Part shown: one piece after another, positions 9,400-17,546 of the stretch | How the letters are laid out: each line of letters opens with the position of its first letter | Position numbering within the stretch: the first letter of the stretch is position 1 | Source of the DNA: Loigolactobacillus backii | GTDB taxonomy: Bacteria; Bacillota; Bacilli; Lactobacillales; Lactobacillaceae | NCBI RefSeq assembly: GCF_003946275.1 | Contig: NZ_RHNQ01000024.1 | Location: 1-36,972, forward strand | DNA: 36,972 nt | Direction of reading: 5' to 3' | Notes under the pieces: generated by a model | What the model saw: the letters and a program-made list of their open reading frames with translations, nothing else | Database searches by the model: none | Told to the model about the DNA's origin: nothing | Position numbers and translations under genes: made by a program

Positions 9400-9831
9400 A
9401 TGAAGAAAATCAAATTAATTTACGCTCGCTACGCAAATCTCACCAACTATTTATTTTTCGGCGGCCTAACAACATTGATCAATATTATTGTTTTTACAAC
9501 TTTAAATCATTTTACAGGCCTTAATTATCAACTAGCTAACGTTATTGCGTGGTTTTTATCCGTTCTTTTTGCTTATATAACTAATAAACGCTGGGTTTTT
9601 AATTCGAAAACAAACACTAATACAGCGCTAGTACGCGAACTTGGTAGTTTTTTCTTTTTCCGAATTCTGTCGCTTTTGCTAGATGTCAGTATGATGTGGC
9701 TTGGTATTTCAATTTTGAAGGGCAATCCTTTGTTAGTTAAAGTCATTGATAATATTGTTATTATTGCTGCCAACTACGTATTTAGTAAGTTATTTATCTT
9801 TAAACCAGGAAAAAGCGTATTAACGAAATAA
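9400..9831 (+). CDS. GtrA/GtcA-family protein, probable polyprenyl-P-sugar flippase
   Basis: A 143-residue protein with four TM helices and the GtrA-family pattern. It opens NYLFFGGLTTLINIIVF, continues with NVIAWFLSVLFAYITNKRWVF, then RELGSFFFFRILSLLLD, and ends NYVFSKLFIF. Family members are thought to flip undecaprenyl-P-sugar outward for GT-C enzymes (GtcA in Listeria and Bacillus lipoteichoic or wall teichoic acid glycosylation). GAGGTG precedes the ATG. An 85-base gap separates it from the GT-C gene, but no terminator is seen there, so it probably closes the same operon. A related second copy is at 22465-22944. Confidence 0.9.
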   Translation: MKKIKLIYARYANLTNYLFFGGLTTLINIIVFTTLNHFTGLNYQLANVIAWFLSVLFAYITNKRWVFNSKTNTNTALVRELGSFFFFRILSLLLDVSMMWLGISILKGNPLLVKVIDNIVIIAANYVFSKLFIFKPGKSVLTK

Positions 9832-9865
9832 TTTAGATTAGCACGTGTCTCGTTTAGATTCTAAG

Positions 9866-10004
9866 GCGTGTTGGGAAAAGCACTAGGTTCCAAGCGTTAC
9901 CGATGATGTCGATCGGACTAAGATGAATCAAAACCCGAATCGCAGTCTAGATCGTTAAGTTGAAACATGGCAAGCACAGGAAACTGTTTTTTTAAACACG
10001 ATCT
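9866..10004. repeat. Intergenic repeat copy A (long form)
   Basis: This copy shares several blocks, in the same order, with copy B (14525-14722): a GTGTTGGGAAAAGC-type left end, a GATCGGACTA block, ATCGCAGTCTAGA, AAGTTGAAACATGGCAAGCA and a right end GTTTTTTTAAACAC. The left and right ends are imperfect inverted repeats of each other, so the unit can fold into a long hairpin. It lies after the gtrA stop codon. No open frame is present. Confidence 0.7.
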
Positions 10005-10093
10005 ACCTTGTCCCTTTAGCTACTACTGCGCAATATAATTTCAAGGCATATCCTAATTATCGATAACGTCATTAACTATTTAATTTCGGGTAT

Positions 10094-10167
10094 AAAAAGA
10101 GCAGGATTAGATTGAATAATTGGCCAACTTTATTGACCGATTTTTCAAACCTACCTGCTCTTTTTTT
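10094..10167. terminator. Bidirectional terminator between gtrA and the MFS gene
   Basis: AAAAAGAGCAGG (10094-10105) pairs with CCTGCTCTTTTT starting at 10154. T tracts lie on both outer sides, so it can stop both the glycosylation operon and the converging MFS transcript. The right arm is also the last codons of the MFS gene (stop at 10151-10153), so stop codon and stem overlap. Confidence 0.8.
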
Positions 10168-11353
10168 GTTTCACGTGAAACGCTCTTCGAACTAAAAGTA
10201 GTAATAACAACATTAAACCGCCAATCAAACTAAATATTTGGTGCTTCAGCCAATCAATAATAAAACCGAAAATAAAATTACCAACTGGGTGTAAAGCATC
10301 AACTGATAAGAACCAAATAGCGAAAACACGACCTAAATAATTTACTGATGTTTCGTTTTGAACAAGGGTAATCATTTGAACGCCTAAACGTGACATGAAA
10401 AAGCCATAAACAGTTGCTGCCGCCAACAATACCCAATAATGGACAAAAAGACCGCTTAAAATCAGCAAACAACTGAAAGTAATTACGTCGCGGTACACAC
10501 TATTCATGTGCAGTACACGTTTTTGCCCCGCCAGACTCAAACCACCAACTAAGCCGCCAATGGCCATTAGGCTTAGCGCGTAACTATAAAGTTTTTCGTT
10601 GCCACCAAAGTAATGATTAACTTCATAGGGCATTAATAAATTGAGCGCGGCATAAAAAATATTCAGTAACCCATCAACAACAATCATCTGAACCAAAACA
10701 GTGTGTTGTAAGCAATAATTAATGCCATCACGTAAACTAGTCAATATTGATAATTGTTTGTGCTGTGAGCCTCGAAAGTGATAACGCAGCATCAACCCCA
10801 AAAATAAAGATAGTAAAAATGACCCAGCATTAATAACCAAAAAAGCACGAAAATTTAACCATTTGAAAGTTAACAAAACACCACCCAACAATGGTGCAAA
10901 GATATCAGCAAAATTAAAAGCAGTGTTAATCCAAGCATTAAAGCGCGTTAGGTTACTCTGTTTAATAAGCTCGGGAATAATTGCCTTCGCGGCCGGAAAA
11001 TTGAAAGCTAACCCAATATCGAGAATACTAGTTAATAAAATAAGCTGGTAAAAAACGGGGTGGCGAATATCAATGAGCAGCGCCAAAATAAGGCAGGCGA
11101 TAGCACTAATTAAATCCGATAAAATCATGACCCACTTGCGATTATAATTGTCTACTAATGGTCCGGCAAAAAGGTCCCCTAAAACTAAAACTAATCCCCC
11201 AATTCCCTGAACAATGCCAAGCTGCGCGGCGGCACCAGTTGCCTTTACAATAAACCAATTTAAACCAAAGATATAAAGTCCATCGCCGAGACGTGAAATA
11301 AAGGGGCTTAAAAATAGCGGCCAACTAAAACGCTTTTTATTAATTTCTTGCAA
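10151..11353 (-). CDS. MFS exporter, 12-TM, macrolide-efflux (DHA3) type
   Basis: A 400-residue major facilitator protein with about twelve TM helices. The loop between TM2 and TM3 has the MFS pattern in GPLVDNYNRKWVMILSD (about 64-80). Closest in style to MefA/DHA3 drug exporters: a short N-terminus SWPLFLSPFISRLGDGLYIFGLNW followed by a central LTRFNAWINTAFNFADIFAPLLGG. The start is TTG (11351-11353), supported by AAGGAGGG six to seven bases upstream. The C-terminal codons hold the parS-like palindrome and half of the terminator stem. It is transcribed alone. Substrate unknown. Confidence 0.85.
   Translation of the reverse strand: MQEINKKRFSWPLFLSPFISRLGDGLYIFGLNWFIVKATGAAAQLGIVQGIGGLVLVLGDLFAGPLVDNYNRKWVMILSDLISAIACLILALLIDIRHPVFYQLILLTSILDIGLAFNFPAAKAIIPELIKQSNLTRFNAWINTAFNFADIFAPLLGGVLLTFKWLNFRAFLVINAGSFLLSLFLGLMLRYHFRGSQHKQLSILTSLRDGINYCLQHTVLVQMIVVDGLLNIFYAALNLLMPYEVNHYFGGNEKLYSYALSLMAIGGLVGGLSLAGQKRVLHMNSVYRDVITFSCLLILSGLFVHYWVLLAAATVYGFFMSRLGVQMITLVQNETSVNYLGRVFAIWFLSVDALHPVGNFIFGFIIDWLKHQIFSLIGGLMLLLLLLVRRAFHVKQKKSR
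10167..10182. promoter_or_regulatory. parS-like ParB (Spo0J) binding site
   Basis: TGTTTCACGTGAAACG contains a perfect 14-bp palindrome (10168-10181) and matches the Firmicute parS consensus TGTTNCACGTGAAACA at all defined positions except the last. It sits inside the 3' end of the MFS coding region, as many chromosomal parS sites do. The match is seen directly; binding by ParB is inferred. Chromosomal parS sites cluster around oriC, so it may mean this region is in the origin-proximal part of the chromosome. Confidence 0.7.
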
Positions 11354-11442
11354 AAGTTTCCCTCCTTCACTGGGACTGTTCTACTACTAGCATTCTTCCA
11401 CCTAAAATGAGCACCTTCAAAAATATAATTCTTTTACGCCAC

Positions 11443-11488
11443 AAAAAAGCGTTTATTAGGCAGCCGAGTTAGCTATCTAATAAACGCT
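11443..11488 (-). terminator. Terminator of the ACT-UPF0210 operon
   Basis: On the minus strand AGCGTTTATTAG (11488-11477) pairs with CTAATAAACGCT (11459-11448), a perfect 12-bp stem, and is followed by six T. It lies 28 bases after the UPF0210 stop. Confidence 0.88.
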
Positions 11489-11515
11489 ACTTACTTTACT
11501 AGTTTACCACGATAA

Positions 11516-12859
11516 TCAGTTCTTAAAAGAATGAATTGGTGCTGGAATATGGCCGCCACGACCAATAAAATCAGCCGAAGAAGCTGGATTAACGGCCATG
11601 ACGGGTGACGTTCCTAGCAGACCGCCAAATTCGACTTGGTCACCTACTTTTTTACCTTTAGCAGGAATCACGCGAACGGCCGTTGTTTTGTTATTAATCA
11701 TCCCGATTGCGGCCTCATCCGCAATCATAGCAGCAATTGTTGTGGCCGGCGTATCACCCGGAATTGCGATCATATCTAAGCCAACCGAACAAACGGCCGT
11801 CATTGCCTCTAATTTTTCCAAATTTAGCGATCCGCTGCGGACACCGGCAATCATCCCTTCGTCTTCAGACACTGGAATAAAGGCCCCGGATAATCCACCA
11901 ACTTGATTACAGGCCATAACACCACCTTTTTTCACTGCATCATTCAACAACGCTAAGGCCGCCGTTGTTCCGTGGGTACCAACTTGCTCCAAACCCATTT
12001 CCTCTAGAATACGAGCAACCGAGTCCCCCACTTTTGGCGTTGGTGCTAATGATAAATCAACAATCCCAAATGGTACCTGAAGCTGTTCTGAGGCCAATTT
12101 ACCAACCATTTGGCCAACCCGGGTAATTTTAAAGGCCGTCTTTTTGACAGTTTCGGCAACAACGTCAAAAGGTTGCCCTTTAACTTTTTCCAAGGCCCGT
12201 TTAACGACACCAGGACCACTAATGCCAACATTAATCACAACATCTGCCTCACCGACACCATGGAATGCACCCGCCATAAACGGATTGTCTTCAACTGCGT
12301 TCGCAAAAACAACCAACTTGGCCGGACCCAAAGTTGATTTGGCCGCCGTTTGTTTAACTATTTCACCCATGTCCCGAACAGCATCCATATTAATTCCGGC
12401 TTTACTAGAGCCAACATTAACTGATGAGCAAACATAGTCCGTCACGGCAAGCGCCTCAGGAATAGAATTAATCAGAATTCGATCACCTTTTTGATAGCCC
12501 TTTTGCGCCAAGGCTGTAAAACCACCAATAAAATTAACCCCGACAGCTCGTGCCGCCTTATCCAATACTTGAGCAAATTTAACGTAATCCGTATCCGGTG
12601 TTGCGGCCGCAATAATACTAATTGGAGTGACTGAAATTCGCTTATGAATAATTGGAATACCGTATTCTGTTTCAATCGTTTCTGCAATTTTTACCAGATC
12701 TTTTGCTTTCGTTGTTACCTTGTTATAAATCTTAGTGCACGCACGATCACTGTCAGCATCAATACAATCCAGCAACGAAATGCCCATCGTAATCGTTCGA
12801 ATATCTAAGTTTTCTTCGTCAATCATTCGCATTGTCTCTAATATTTGGTTAGTTTGCAT
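11516..12859 (-). CDS. UPF0210 family protein (DUF711, PFL-like fold)
   Basis: The 447-residue cytosolic protein matches UPF0210/DUF711 along its length. It opens [27 protein letters not shown], then has [24 protein letters not shown], the glycine-rich [16 protein letters not shown], and a C-terminal [15 protein letters not shown]. The fold is related to pyruvate formate-lyase-type barrels, but no reaction is established and no glycyl-radical motif is visible. AGAAGGGA precedes the ATG. It follows the ACT-domain gene by 15 bases, the pairing seen across Firmicutes, which suggests an allosterically controlled enzyme with its ligand sensor. The family is certain, the function unknown. Confidence 0.92.
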   Translation of the reverse strand: MQTNQILETMRMIDEENLDIRTITMGISLLDCIDADSDRACTKIYNKVTTKAKDLVKIAETIETEYGIPIIHKRISVTPISIIAAATPDTDYVKFAQVLDKAARAVGVNFIGGFTALAQKGYQKGDRILINSIPEALAVTDYVCSSVNVGSSKAGINMDAVRDMGEIVKQTAAKSTLGPAKLVVFANAVEDNPFMAGAFHGVGEADVVINVGISGPGVVKRALEKVKGQPFDVVAETVKKTAFKITRVGQMVGKLASEQLQVPFGIVDLSLAPTPKVGDSVARILEEMGLEQVGTHGTTAALALLNDAVKKGGVMACNQVGGLSGAFIPVSEDEGMIAGVRSGSLNLEKLEAMTAVCSVGLDMIAIPGDTPATTIAAMIADEAAIGMINNKTTAVRVIPAKGKKVGDQVEFGGLLGTSPVMAVNPASSADFIGRGGHIPAPIHSFKN

Positions 12860-12874
12860 GGCCTGCTCCCTTCT

Positions 12875-13147
12875 CTAAATTTCATGCATTGCAGTAAAAA
12901 TATCTTCGCGTTGAATTCGGATCTGAACTCCCAAAGTTTCACCAACACTATTGAGACTTTCTTTAATTCCCGCAAAGTCCGCTTTTTCCGGAAGATCACA
13001 CATCATCATCATCGTAAAATTTTCTTGCATAATCGTCTGCGTTACATCCACAATATTTACCTGCAAGGCCGCCAATTTTTGGCTGACCCCCGCAATAATT
13101 CCGACTCGATCTTTACCAATTACCGTTAATACAGCACGCATTATCAT
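12875..13147 (-). CDS. ACT-domain protein, UPF0237 family
   Basis: A small ACT-domain protein of 88 to 90 residues, with RAVLTVIGKDRVGIIAGVSQKLAAL followed by INI-type strand NIVDVTQTIM and the NFTMMMMCDL strand: one complete beta-alpha-beta-beta-alpha-beta unit. ACT domains of this group resemble the N-terminal half of GcvR-type sensors and usually bind amino acids. Two ATGs (13145-13147 and 13139-13141) are possible. Family members normally begin at the second, and the upstream SD is weak (AGTGAG), so the shorter form is equally likely. First gene of the two-gene operon with UPF0210. The ligand is not known. Confidence 0.9.
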   Translation of the reverse strand: MIMRAVLTVIGKDRVGIIAGVSQKLAALQVNIVDVTQTIMQENFTMMMMCDLPEKADFAGIKESLNSVGETLGVQIRIQREDIFTAMHEI

Positions 13148-13325
13148 CCACTCACTTTCTTATAGTTATTAAATTACAATTACATTAATCTTTTTATCAT
13201 TATTTTATAATGTAACAAAAATTCAAAGAAAAAACTATCTTTCTGGCCAATTTTACTTAATTTTCATGAAAATGACTGTTATTTAGATAAAGCGGCCAAC
13301 CAGTTTTATTACTTTTAATCCCATA

Positions 13326-13380
13326 GAAAAATAGGAACCGTGGTAAGAAGTGTTCTTTACCATAGCTCCTATTTATTTTT
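13326..13380 (-). terminator. Terminator downstream of prs
   Basis: AAATAGGAGCTATGGTAAA on the minus strand pairs, with few mismatches, with the downstream arm TTACCACGGTTCCTATTT, followed by TT then CTA. It is nearly symmetrical and could also act on plus-strand transcripts. The remaining gap up to 13415 and down to 13148 shows no gene. Confidence 0.75.
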
Positions 13381-13415
13381 CTAAATATTTTATTTGCTTA
13401 GCTGTAACTATCTTT

Positions 13416-14399
13416 TTAATCTTCGTTCTTTTCAGAAATTGTTTTAAATAAATGATCAATGGGTTGATCAGCGTGAATTAAACTAATCGCCTTACCAATC
13501 AAAGTACCAACGGATAGTTCCACTAATTTAGGGAATTGTTTACCTTCAGGAATTTGAACCGAATCGGTCACGATAACTTTCTTTAAAGCCGAGGCCTGTA
13601 ATTTTTGCGTTGCGTGATCGGAAAAAACGGCATGAGTAGCAGCCGCATAAATATCCTTAGCCCCACCATTCTTCAAAGCCTCAACAGAAGTTGTCACTCG
13701 ACTACCAGTATCGATCATATCATCAACAATGATGGCCGTCTTACCCTTAACGTCCCCGATAATTTCTAAATTTTCGGTTTGCTCAGCCTTTGAGTAGCGC
13801 CGATCAATAATTGCAATTGGTGCGCCACCAAGTAGCGTTCCCATTTGGCGAGCACGTGCAACGCTGCTGTGATCAGGCGAAACAATGACAACGTCCTCAG
13901 TTAAGTTGTGCTGAATGAAATAATTGGCAAGTAATGGCGCTGCTTGTAAATGATCCACCGGAATATCGAAGAATCCTTGTAACTGTGCTGCGTGTAAATC
14001 TAAAGCAATGATCCGCGTTGCACCGTCCATCTCTAACATATTGGCAACTAACTTGGCCGTAATTGGCTCCCGGGCACGTGCTTTACGATCCTGCCGGGAA
14101 TAACCATAGTAAGGAATGACAACGTTAATAAGCTTAGCACTGGCACGTCGTAGCGCATCAATCATAATCATCAATTCCATCAAACTTTGATTAATTGGAT
14201 CAGAAACTGATTGAATAACGAAAACTTCATCACCACGAATACTTTCTTCCAAATTAACTTGAATTTCACCATCACTAAATTGATTGACTGATGCCTTACC
14301 TAGTGAGACACCGACTTCCTTCGCGATCTTCTCCGCTAATGGTTTATTAGCATTAAGCGTGATCAACTTTAACTTTGGGTCAAAGTATTCTTCTGACAT
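13416..14399 (-). CDS. prs: Ribose-phosphate pyrophosphokinase (PRPP synthase)
   Basis: It makes PRPP from ribose 5-phosphate and ATP for purine, pyrimidine, histidine and NAD synthesis. The 327-residue protein has the class I signatures: [18 protein letters not shown] near residue 40, the ATP-loop and catalytic region [20 protein letters not shown], and the PRPP loop [11 protein letters not shown]. The start is the ATG at 14397-14399, with GGAG seven bases upstream. The frame is open to 14465, but that extension runs into the promoter described next. Lactobacilli often have two Prs proteins; whether another copy exists outside this window cannot be seen. Monocistronic. Confidence 0.93.
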   Translation of the reverse strand: MSEEYFDPKLKLITLNANKPLAEKIAKEVGVSLGKASVNQFSDGEIQVNLEESIRGDEVFVIQSVSDPINQSLMELMIMIDALRRASAKLINVVIPYYGYSRQDRKARAREPITAKLVANMLEMDGATRIIALDLHAAQLQGFFDIPVDHLQAAPLLANYFIQHNLTEDVVIVSPDHSSVARARQMGTLLGGAPIAIIDRRYSKAEQTENLEIIGDVKGKTAIIVDDMIDTGSRVTTSVEALKNGGAKDIYAAATHAVFSDHATQKLQASALKKVIVTDSVQIPEGKQFPKLVELSVGTLIGKAISLIHADQPIDHLFKTISEKNED

Positions 14400-14436
14400 G
14401 AGCAATCTCCATTTTAGGTTTTTTGCTTTCATAGAA

Positions 14437-14465
14437 ATAGTAAGCATTTTCTTGCTTAAAAGCAA
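14437..14465 (-). promoter_or_regulatory. Promoter of prs
   Basis: On the minus strand, TTGCTT (14465-14460) and TACTAT (14442-14437) are separated by exactly 17 bases. This places the transcription start near 14430 and leaves a leader of about 30 bases before the prs ATG at 14399. Just upstream are two TTTCAAGAA-type direct repeats (about 14477-14500) of unknown meaning. Confidence 0.65.
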
Positions 14466-14524
14466 GTCATTCAGGAATTTTCAAGAAACTTTCAAGAATT
14501 ATTTTTATAATCCTAGTATCGGAA

Positions 14525-14722
14525 GTGTTTGGAAAAGCGTTCAGGTTCTACTCAGTAATTGCGGATTATTACTGGCTCGCTGACGATCAGACTAGGATAA
14601 ACCAAAATTCAAATCGCAGCCTAGAGCACTAATAATCTTGATGCTACGAATGTTATCTATTCTTGTAGCAAAGAGCGCCAAGTTGAAGTATGGCAAGCAC
14701 GAGGGCCTGCTTTCCCAAACAC
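14525..14722. repeat. Intergenic repeat copy B (longest form)
   Basis: Ends GTGTTTGGAAAAGC and GCTTTCCCAAACAC are inverted repeats of each other (one mismatch in fourteen). Inside are the blocks shared with copy A (GATCAGACTAGG, AAATCGCAGCCTAGAGC, AAGTTGAAGTATGGCAAGCAC). An extra segment (about 14630-14675) is absent from A and forms its own hairpin (TGCTACGAA / TTGTAGCA). It fills most of the gap between prs and the next MFS gene. No protein is encoded. Confidence 0.7.
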
Positions 14723-14830
14723 AACCTAGGAAAAGCACTTAAATTTTTACTATCAGACTATATTAATAATGCTTTGACTCAATTATGAGCTTAACTCACT
14801 CTATTTTGCAAGCGCTATCTTAGCCCATAA

Positions 14831-16237
14831 TTAAACTGGCCACGGTCCCTTTGTTTTCAAGACCCAACCAACCAAAGCTATTGCAATTAAAATTAAACCT
14901 AGAGCTAGACCGTACGAAAAATGCATTCCGACCATAAAATACGCTGGATGGCCTACTGGGTAAGTTGTTAGCTTATACCCCGCCTTCATGCTCATTCCGG
15001 CGTAAAGACTCGTCGTAGCGACGCTTAATCCAATAGTCATCCCGATATTACGCGCCAATGCTGCCAGGCTACCAGCAACTCCTTGATACGCTTGTGGTGC
15101 ACTGGCCATAATCATTGGATTGTTTTGAAACATACCATTTCCAATCCCCAAAAATAAAATAACGATAAAGACTAAACCAACGGCCCAGGTAATTTGGATT
15201 AGCTGGAAGTAGACGAGCGGTATGACAAAAATAAATAACGCGAAAAATGAAATTAAGACAGCTCCGTATTTATCCGTTAAATAACCACCAATTGGTGCTG
15301 CAATAACGTTGGCCAACGGAATACCCATTAATAATAAGCCTGCTGCCTTGGGGGCCATATTTAGCGTTCGTTCTAAATAAAAAGGCATAATAACGTTAGA
15401 AAAATAGCCAACGATGTAAACGAGCATGGCACTTATTAGACCAATCGTAAAATTAGCCTTTCGAAATACTTTTAATTGAATAATTGGGTTAGCCACATGC
15501 CGCTCGGTCCAAATAAAACTAACCAGTAATCCAATTGCCACCGCAAGTAATAGAAGACTAATTGGATTAGTGAATCCCACAACTTGGGCATAAAAAATCA
15601 TTCCAAAGAATAAAATAATCATTATTGCGTACAAACCAAAGCCCTGCCAGTCAACCGAAATATCAGTCCAAACAATGGTTTCATGCTTAAAAATGGCCCA
15701 ATCAAGTACGAATACAGCAACGCCAATTGGCAGGTTAATGAAAAATATCCAGTGCCAATTTAAATACGACAAAATAATCCCGCCAACCCCAGGACCAGCA
15801 ACGTTGCCAACTTGTAATACTAAACTATTTAATCCGAAAGCACGCCCCTGCATATTTTTTGGAAAAATAGCAGTAATAATACCAAAGTTGGTTGCCATCG
15901 TCATGCTGGCTCCAAAAGCCTGGATAACTCGACCAATCAGAAGCCAAATTAAGCTCGAGCTAAAACCAGAAATTGCTGACCCAAGAATGAAAATTAGTGT
16001 CCCAACCTGAAAAATATTCACGCGGCCAATCTGATCAGATAATTTACCCCAAAAAAGTAACAAGACACAGATTGTCACTAAATAAACTGATGCAACCCAT
16101 TCCACGACGTTCATCGGAATATGTAATGTTGCCGCAATATCTGGCATCGCAATATTAACAACACTAGCATCTAAAGTTCCCATAAACGAAACTAAACTTG
16201 TTCCAAAAAGTAATAGCCATTCAGTATGTTTCTTCAC
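14831..16237 (-). CDS. MFS exporter, 14-TM, DHA2 (EmrB/QacA) type
   Basis: A proton-driven multidrug exporter of 468 residues with fourteen predicted TM helices. Family features are the opening LDASVVNIAMPDIAATLHI (TM1, motif D1), the WGKLSDQIGR motif A after TM2, and the antiporter motif C region GNVAGPGVGGIIL in TM5. The start is taken as GTG (16235-16237), because AGGA at 16248-16251 is ten bases from it and only one base from the upstream TTG at 16244-16246. A palindrome AAGCGCGCTT inside a longer hairpin (16261-16290) lies just upstream and may be an operator. Substrate not predictable. Confidence 0.88.
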   Translation of the reverse strand: MKKHTEWLLLFGTSLVSFMGTLDASVVNIAMPDIAATLHIPMNVVEWVASVYLVTICVLLLFWGKLSDQIGRVNIFQVGTLIFILGSAISGFSSSLIWLLIGRVIQAFGASMTMATNFGIITAIFPKNMQGRAFGLNSLVLQVGNVAGPGVGGIILSYLNWHWIFFINLPIGVAVFVLDWAIFKHETIVWTDISVDWQGFGLYAIMIILFFGMIFYAQVVGFTNPISLLLLAVAIGLLVSFIWTERHVANPIIQLKVFRKANFTIGLISAMLVYIVGYFSNVIMPFYLERTLNMAPKAAGLLLMGIPLANVIAAPIGGYLTDKYGAVLISFFALFIFVIPLVYFQLIQITWAVGLVFIVILFLGIGNGMFQNNPMIMASAPQAYQGVAGSLAALARNIGMTIGLSVATTSLYAGMSMKAGYKLTTYPVGHPAYFMVGMHFSYGLALGLILIAIALVGWVLKTKGPWPV

Positions 16238-16260
16238 TAAGCTCAAGTCCTGTACTTAGC

Positions 16261-16290
16261 AATCAAGCGCGCTTAATTATGCGCTTGATT
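16261..16290. promoter_or_regulatory. Inverted repeat upstream of the DHA2 exporter
   Basis: AATCAAGCGC pairs perfectly with GCGCTTGATT across a ten-base spacer, and the palindrome AAGCGCGCTT (16265-16274) is embedded in it. The T tract expected of a terminator is missing. It lies 24 bases before the exporter start, so an operator is possible. The same ten-base palindrome recurs at 24351 and 32195. Confidence 0.4.
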
Positions 16291-16302
16291 ACACCAATTT
16301 TT

Positions 16303-17280
16303 CTATCTCATAAGTTGATCATAATTTATGTACCATTTTCGGTAAAGCGTCTCAATAATCTGACACGTTTGAATTGTGATTTCCGGCGTCATTATTGGAC
16401 TCACCAATTCCCCTTTTTGTAAACAGGTTGCGACGTGGTCAACTTCAAAACTAAATTCACTTTGTTGCTTAACAGCTAACCTTTTAGTGGGTTGATCATT
16501 TAGCGTAACAAATGCATGATCCGTTTTCCAAAAATTAGGAATAATAATTTTACCTTTTGTACCATGAATAACCATCTGACTAGCCAGGTCAAACGTACTG
16601 GTTATAAAAATACTGGCCAAAGTCGAGTCAAAACTTATCAGCGCGCTGGCCTGACGATCACTTTCATTACCAACGTGAATACTTTGCCCCGTTACACCAG
16701 TGATACCAGCGGAACCGAGCAAAACCTGAAGATAATCTAGTGGGTAAGCGGCGCTGCCATAAAAAGCGCCACCGCCACTGGCCAGATCATTAAACCAAGG
16801 AATGGTAGCTGCACCGGCGTGGCTACTCTGGGAATCAAGATAGTGAATCTTACCTAATTTACCAGAAGTCACTAGTGCCTTAACTTGCTGTGTAATTGGC
16901 AAAAAAGCTGCCTTTTGTGCTTCCATCAAAAAAACGTGTTTCTGTGCGGCCAATTTAAATAACGACCTGGCCTGGTCAGCAAACAGCGTGAATGGTTTTT
17001 CTAACAGTACATTTTTACCATTTTCCAACGCTAATTTGGCACCGTTAAAATGCGCACGATTGTACAGCGGAATATAAATCACGTCAATTTCAGGTGCCGC
17101 ACATAATGTTTGGTAATCCGGATAAACCGTTGCAATTTGCCAGTCATTTGCCATTTTCTGCGCTCGTTTTTCATTTCGCGCCGCAATCGCAACAACTTTA
17201 CTTGATTTACTAGCAGCAACACCAGCAATGAAGCGCGGTACAATTGATGCTGCCCCCATAATGCCATAATGTAATGTCAT
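16303..17280 (-). CDS. Gfo/Idh/MocA-family NAD(P)-dependent oxidoreductase
   Basis: A 325-residue soluble dehydrogenase of the sugar/inositol type. The N-terminal Rossmann domain begins YGIMGAASIVPRF, a variant of GxGxxx. It continues with VVAIAARNEKRAQKMA, then VIYIPLYNRAH and the family's catalytic LLEKPFT (Lys at about 93). The C-terminal alpha/beta domain carries GGGAFYGSAAYPLDYLQ. AAGGAGG precedes the ATG at the ideal distance. Neighbours give no substrate clue; a polyol, trans-dihydrodiol or sugar derivative is possible. The gene is separate from the DHA2 gene. Confidence 0.9.
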   Translation of the reverse strand: MTLHYGIMGAASIVPRFIAGVAASKSSKVVAIAARNEKRAQKMANDWQIATVYPDYQTLCAAPEIDVIYIPLYNRAHFNGAKLALENGKNVLLEKPFTLFADQARSLFKLAAQKHVFLMEAQKAAFLPITQQVKALVTSGKLGKIHYLDSQSSHAGAATIPWFNDLASGGGAFYGSAAYPLDYLQVLLGSAGITGVTGQSIHVGNESDRQASALISFDSTLASIFITSTFDLASQMVIHGTKGKIIIPNFWKTDHAFVTLNDQPTKRLAVKQQSEFSFEVDHVATCLQKGELVSPIMTPEITIQTCQIIETLYRKWYINYDQLMR

Positions 17281-17291
17281 TTAAACCTCCT

Positions 17292-17354
17292 TAGAGCGTG
17301 TCTGAAAAGTGTTCAGGAAGCTGCTTTTTTCAAACACGACTACAGCTAATCTAG
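17292..17354. repeat. Intergenic repeat copy C (short form)
   Basis: TAGAGCGTGTCTGAAAAG at the left and CAAACACGACTACAGCTAAT at the right correspond to the ends of the longer copies and pair with each other, while the long core is missing. The left end abuts the ribosome site of the oxidoreductase gene, so this copy lies in that gene's 5' leader. Confidence 0.55.
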
Positions 17355-17485
17355 TAATCATAGTGTGGCTATTAGGTTAGCCCACGTTATGCAGTGAACC
17401 CAAACCAACTGTTGTTCCACTCCCATCGCAACCATTAGACTTATCTTAGCACGCTTTTTTAGTAAAGCGACATCCATTAAACGTC

Positions 17486-17546
17486 TAAATAGAAAAAAAC
17501 CGCTACATGCGGAATTCTCCTGCAATAGCGGCTTTTTTTCTATTTA
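17486..17546. terminator. Bidirectional terminator after the two-TM protein gene
   Basis: TAAATAGAAAAAAACCGCTA pairs almost perfectly with TAGCGGCTTTTTTTCTATTT; both arms carry an A or T tract. The right arm includes the stop codon of the 17540-18175 gene. Confidence 0.88.

Noticed and set aside
10168-10181. Palindrome as a simple operator of the MFS gene
   Set aside because: It lies at the 3' end of the gene, far from the promoter, and matches parS much better than an operator.
11598-12437. Plus-strand open frames over UPF0210
   Set aside because: They are shadows of the minus-strand coding region, overlap each other and lack ribosome sites.
14400-14465. N-terminal extension of Prs by 22 residues
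   Set aside because: The segment contains the promoter (TTGCTT/TACTAT); the ATG at 14399 has a proper ribosome site and the usual N-terminus.
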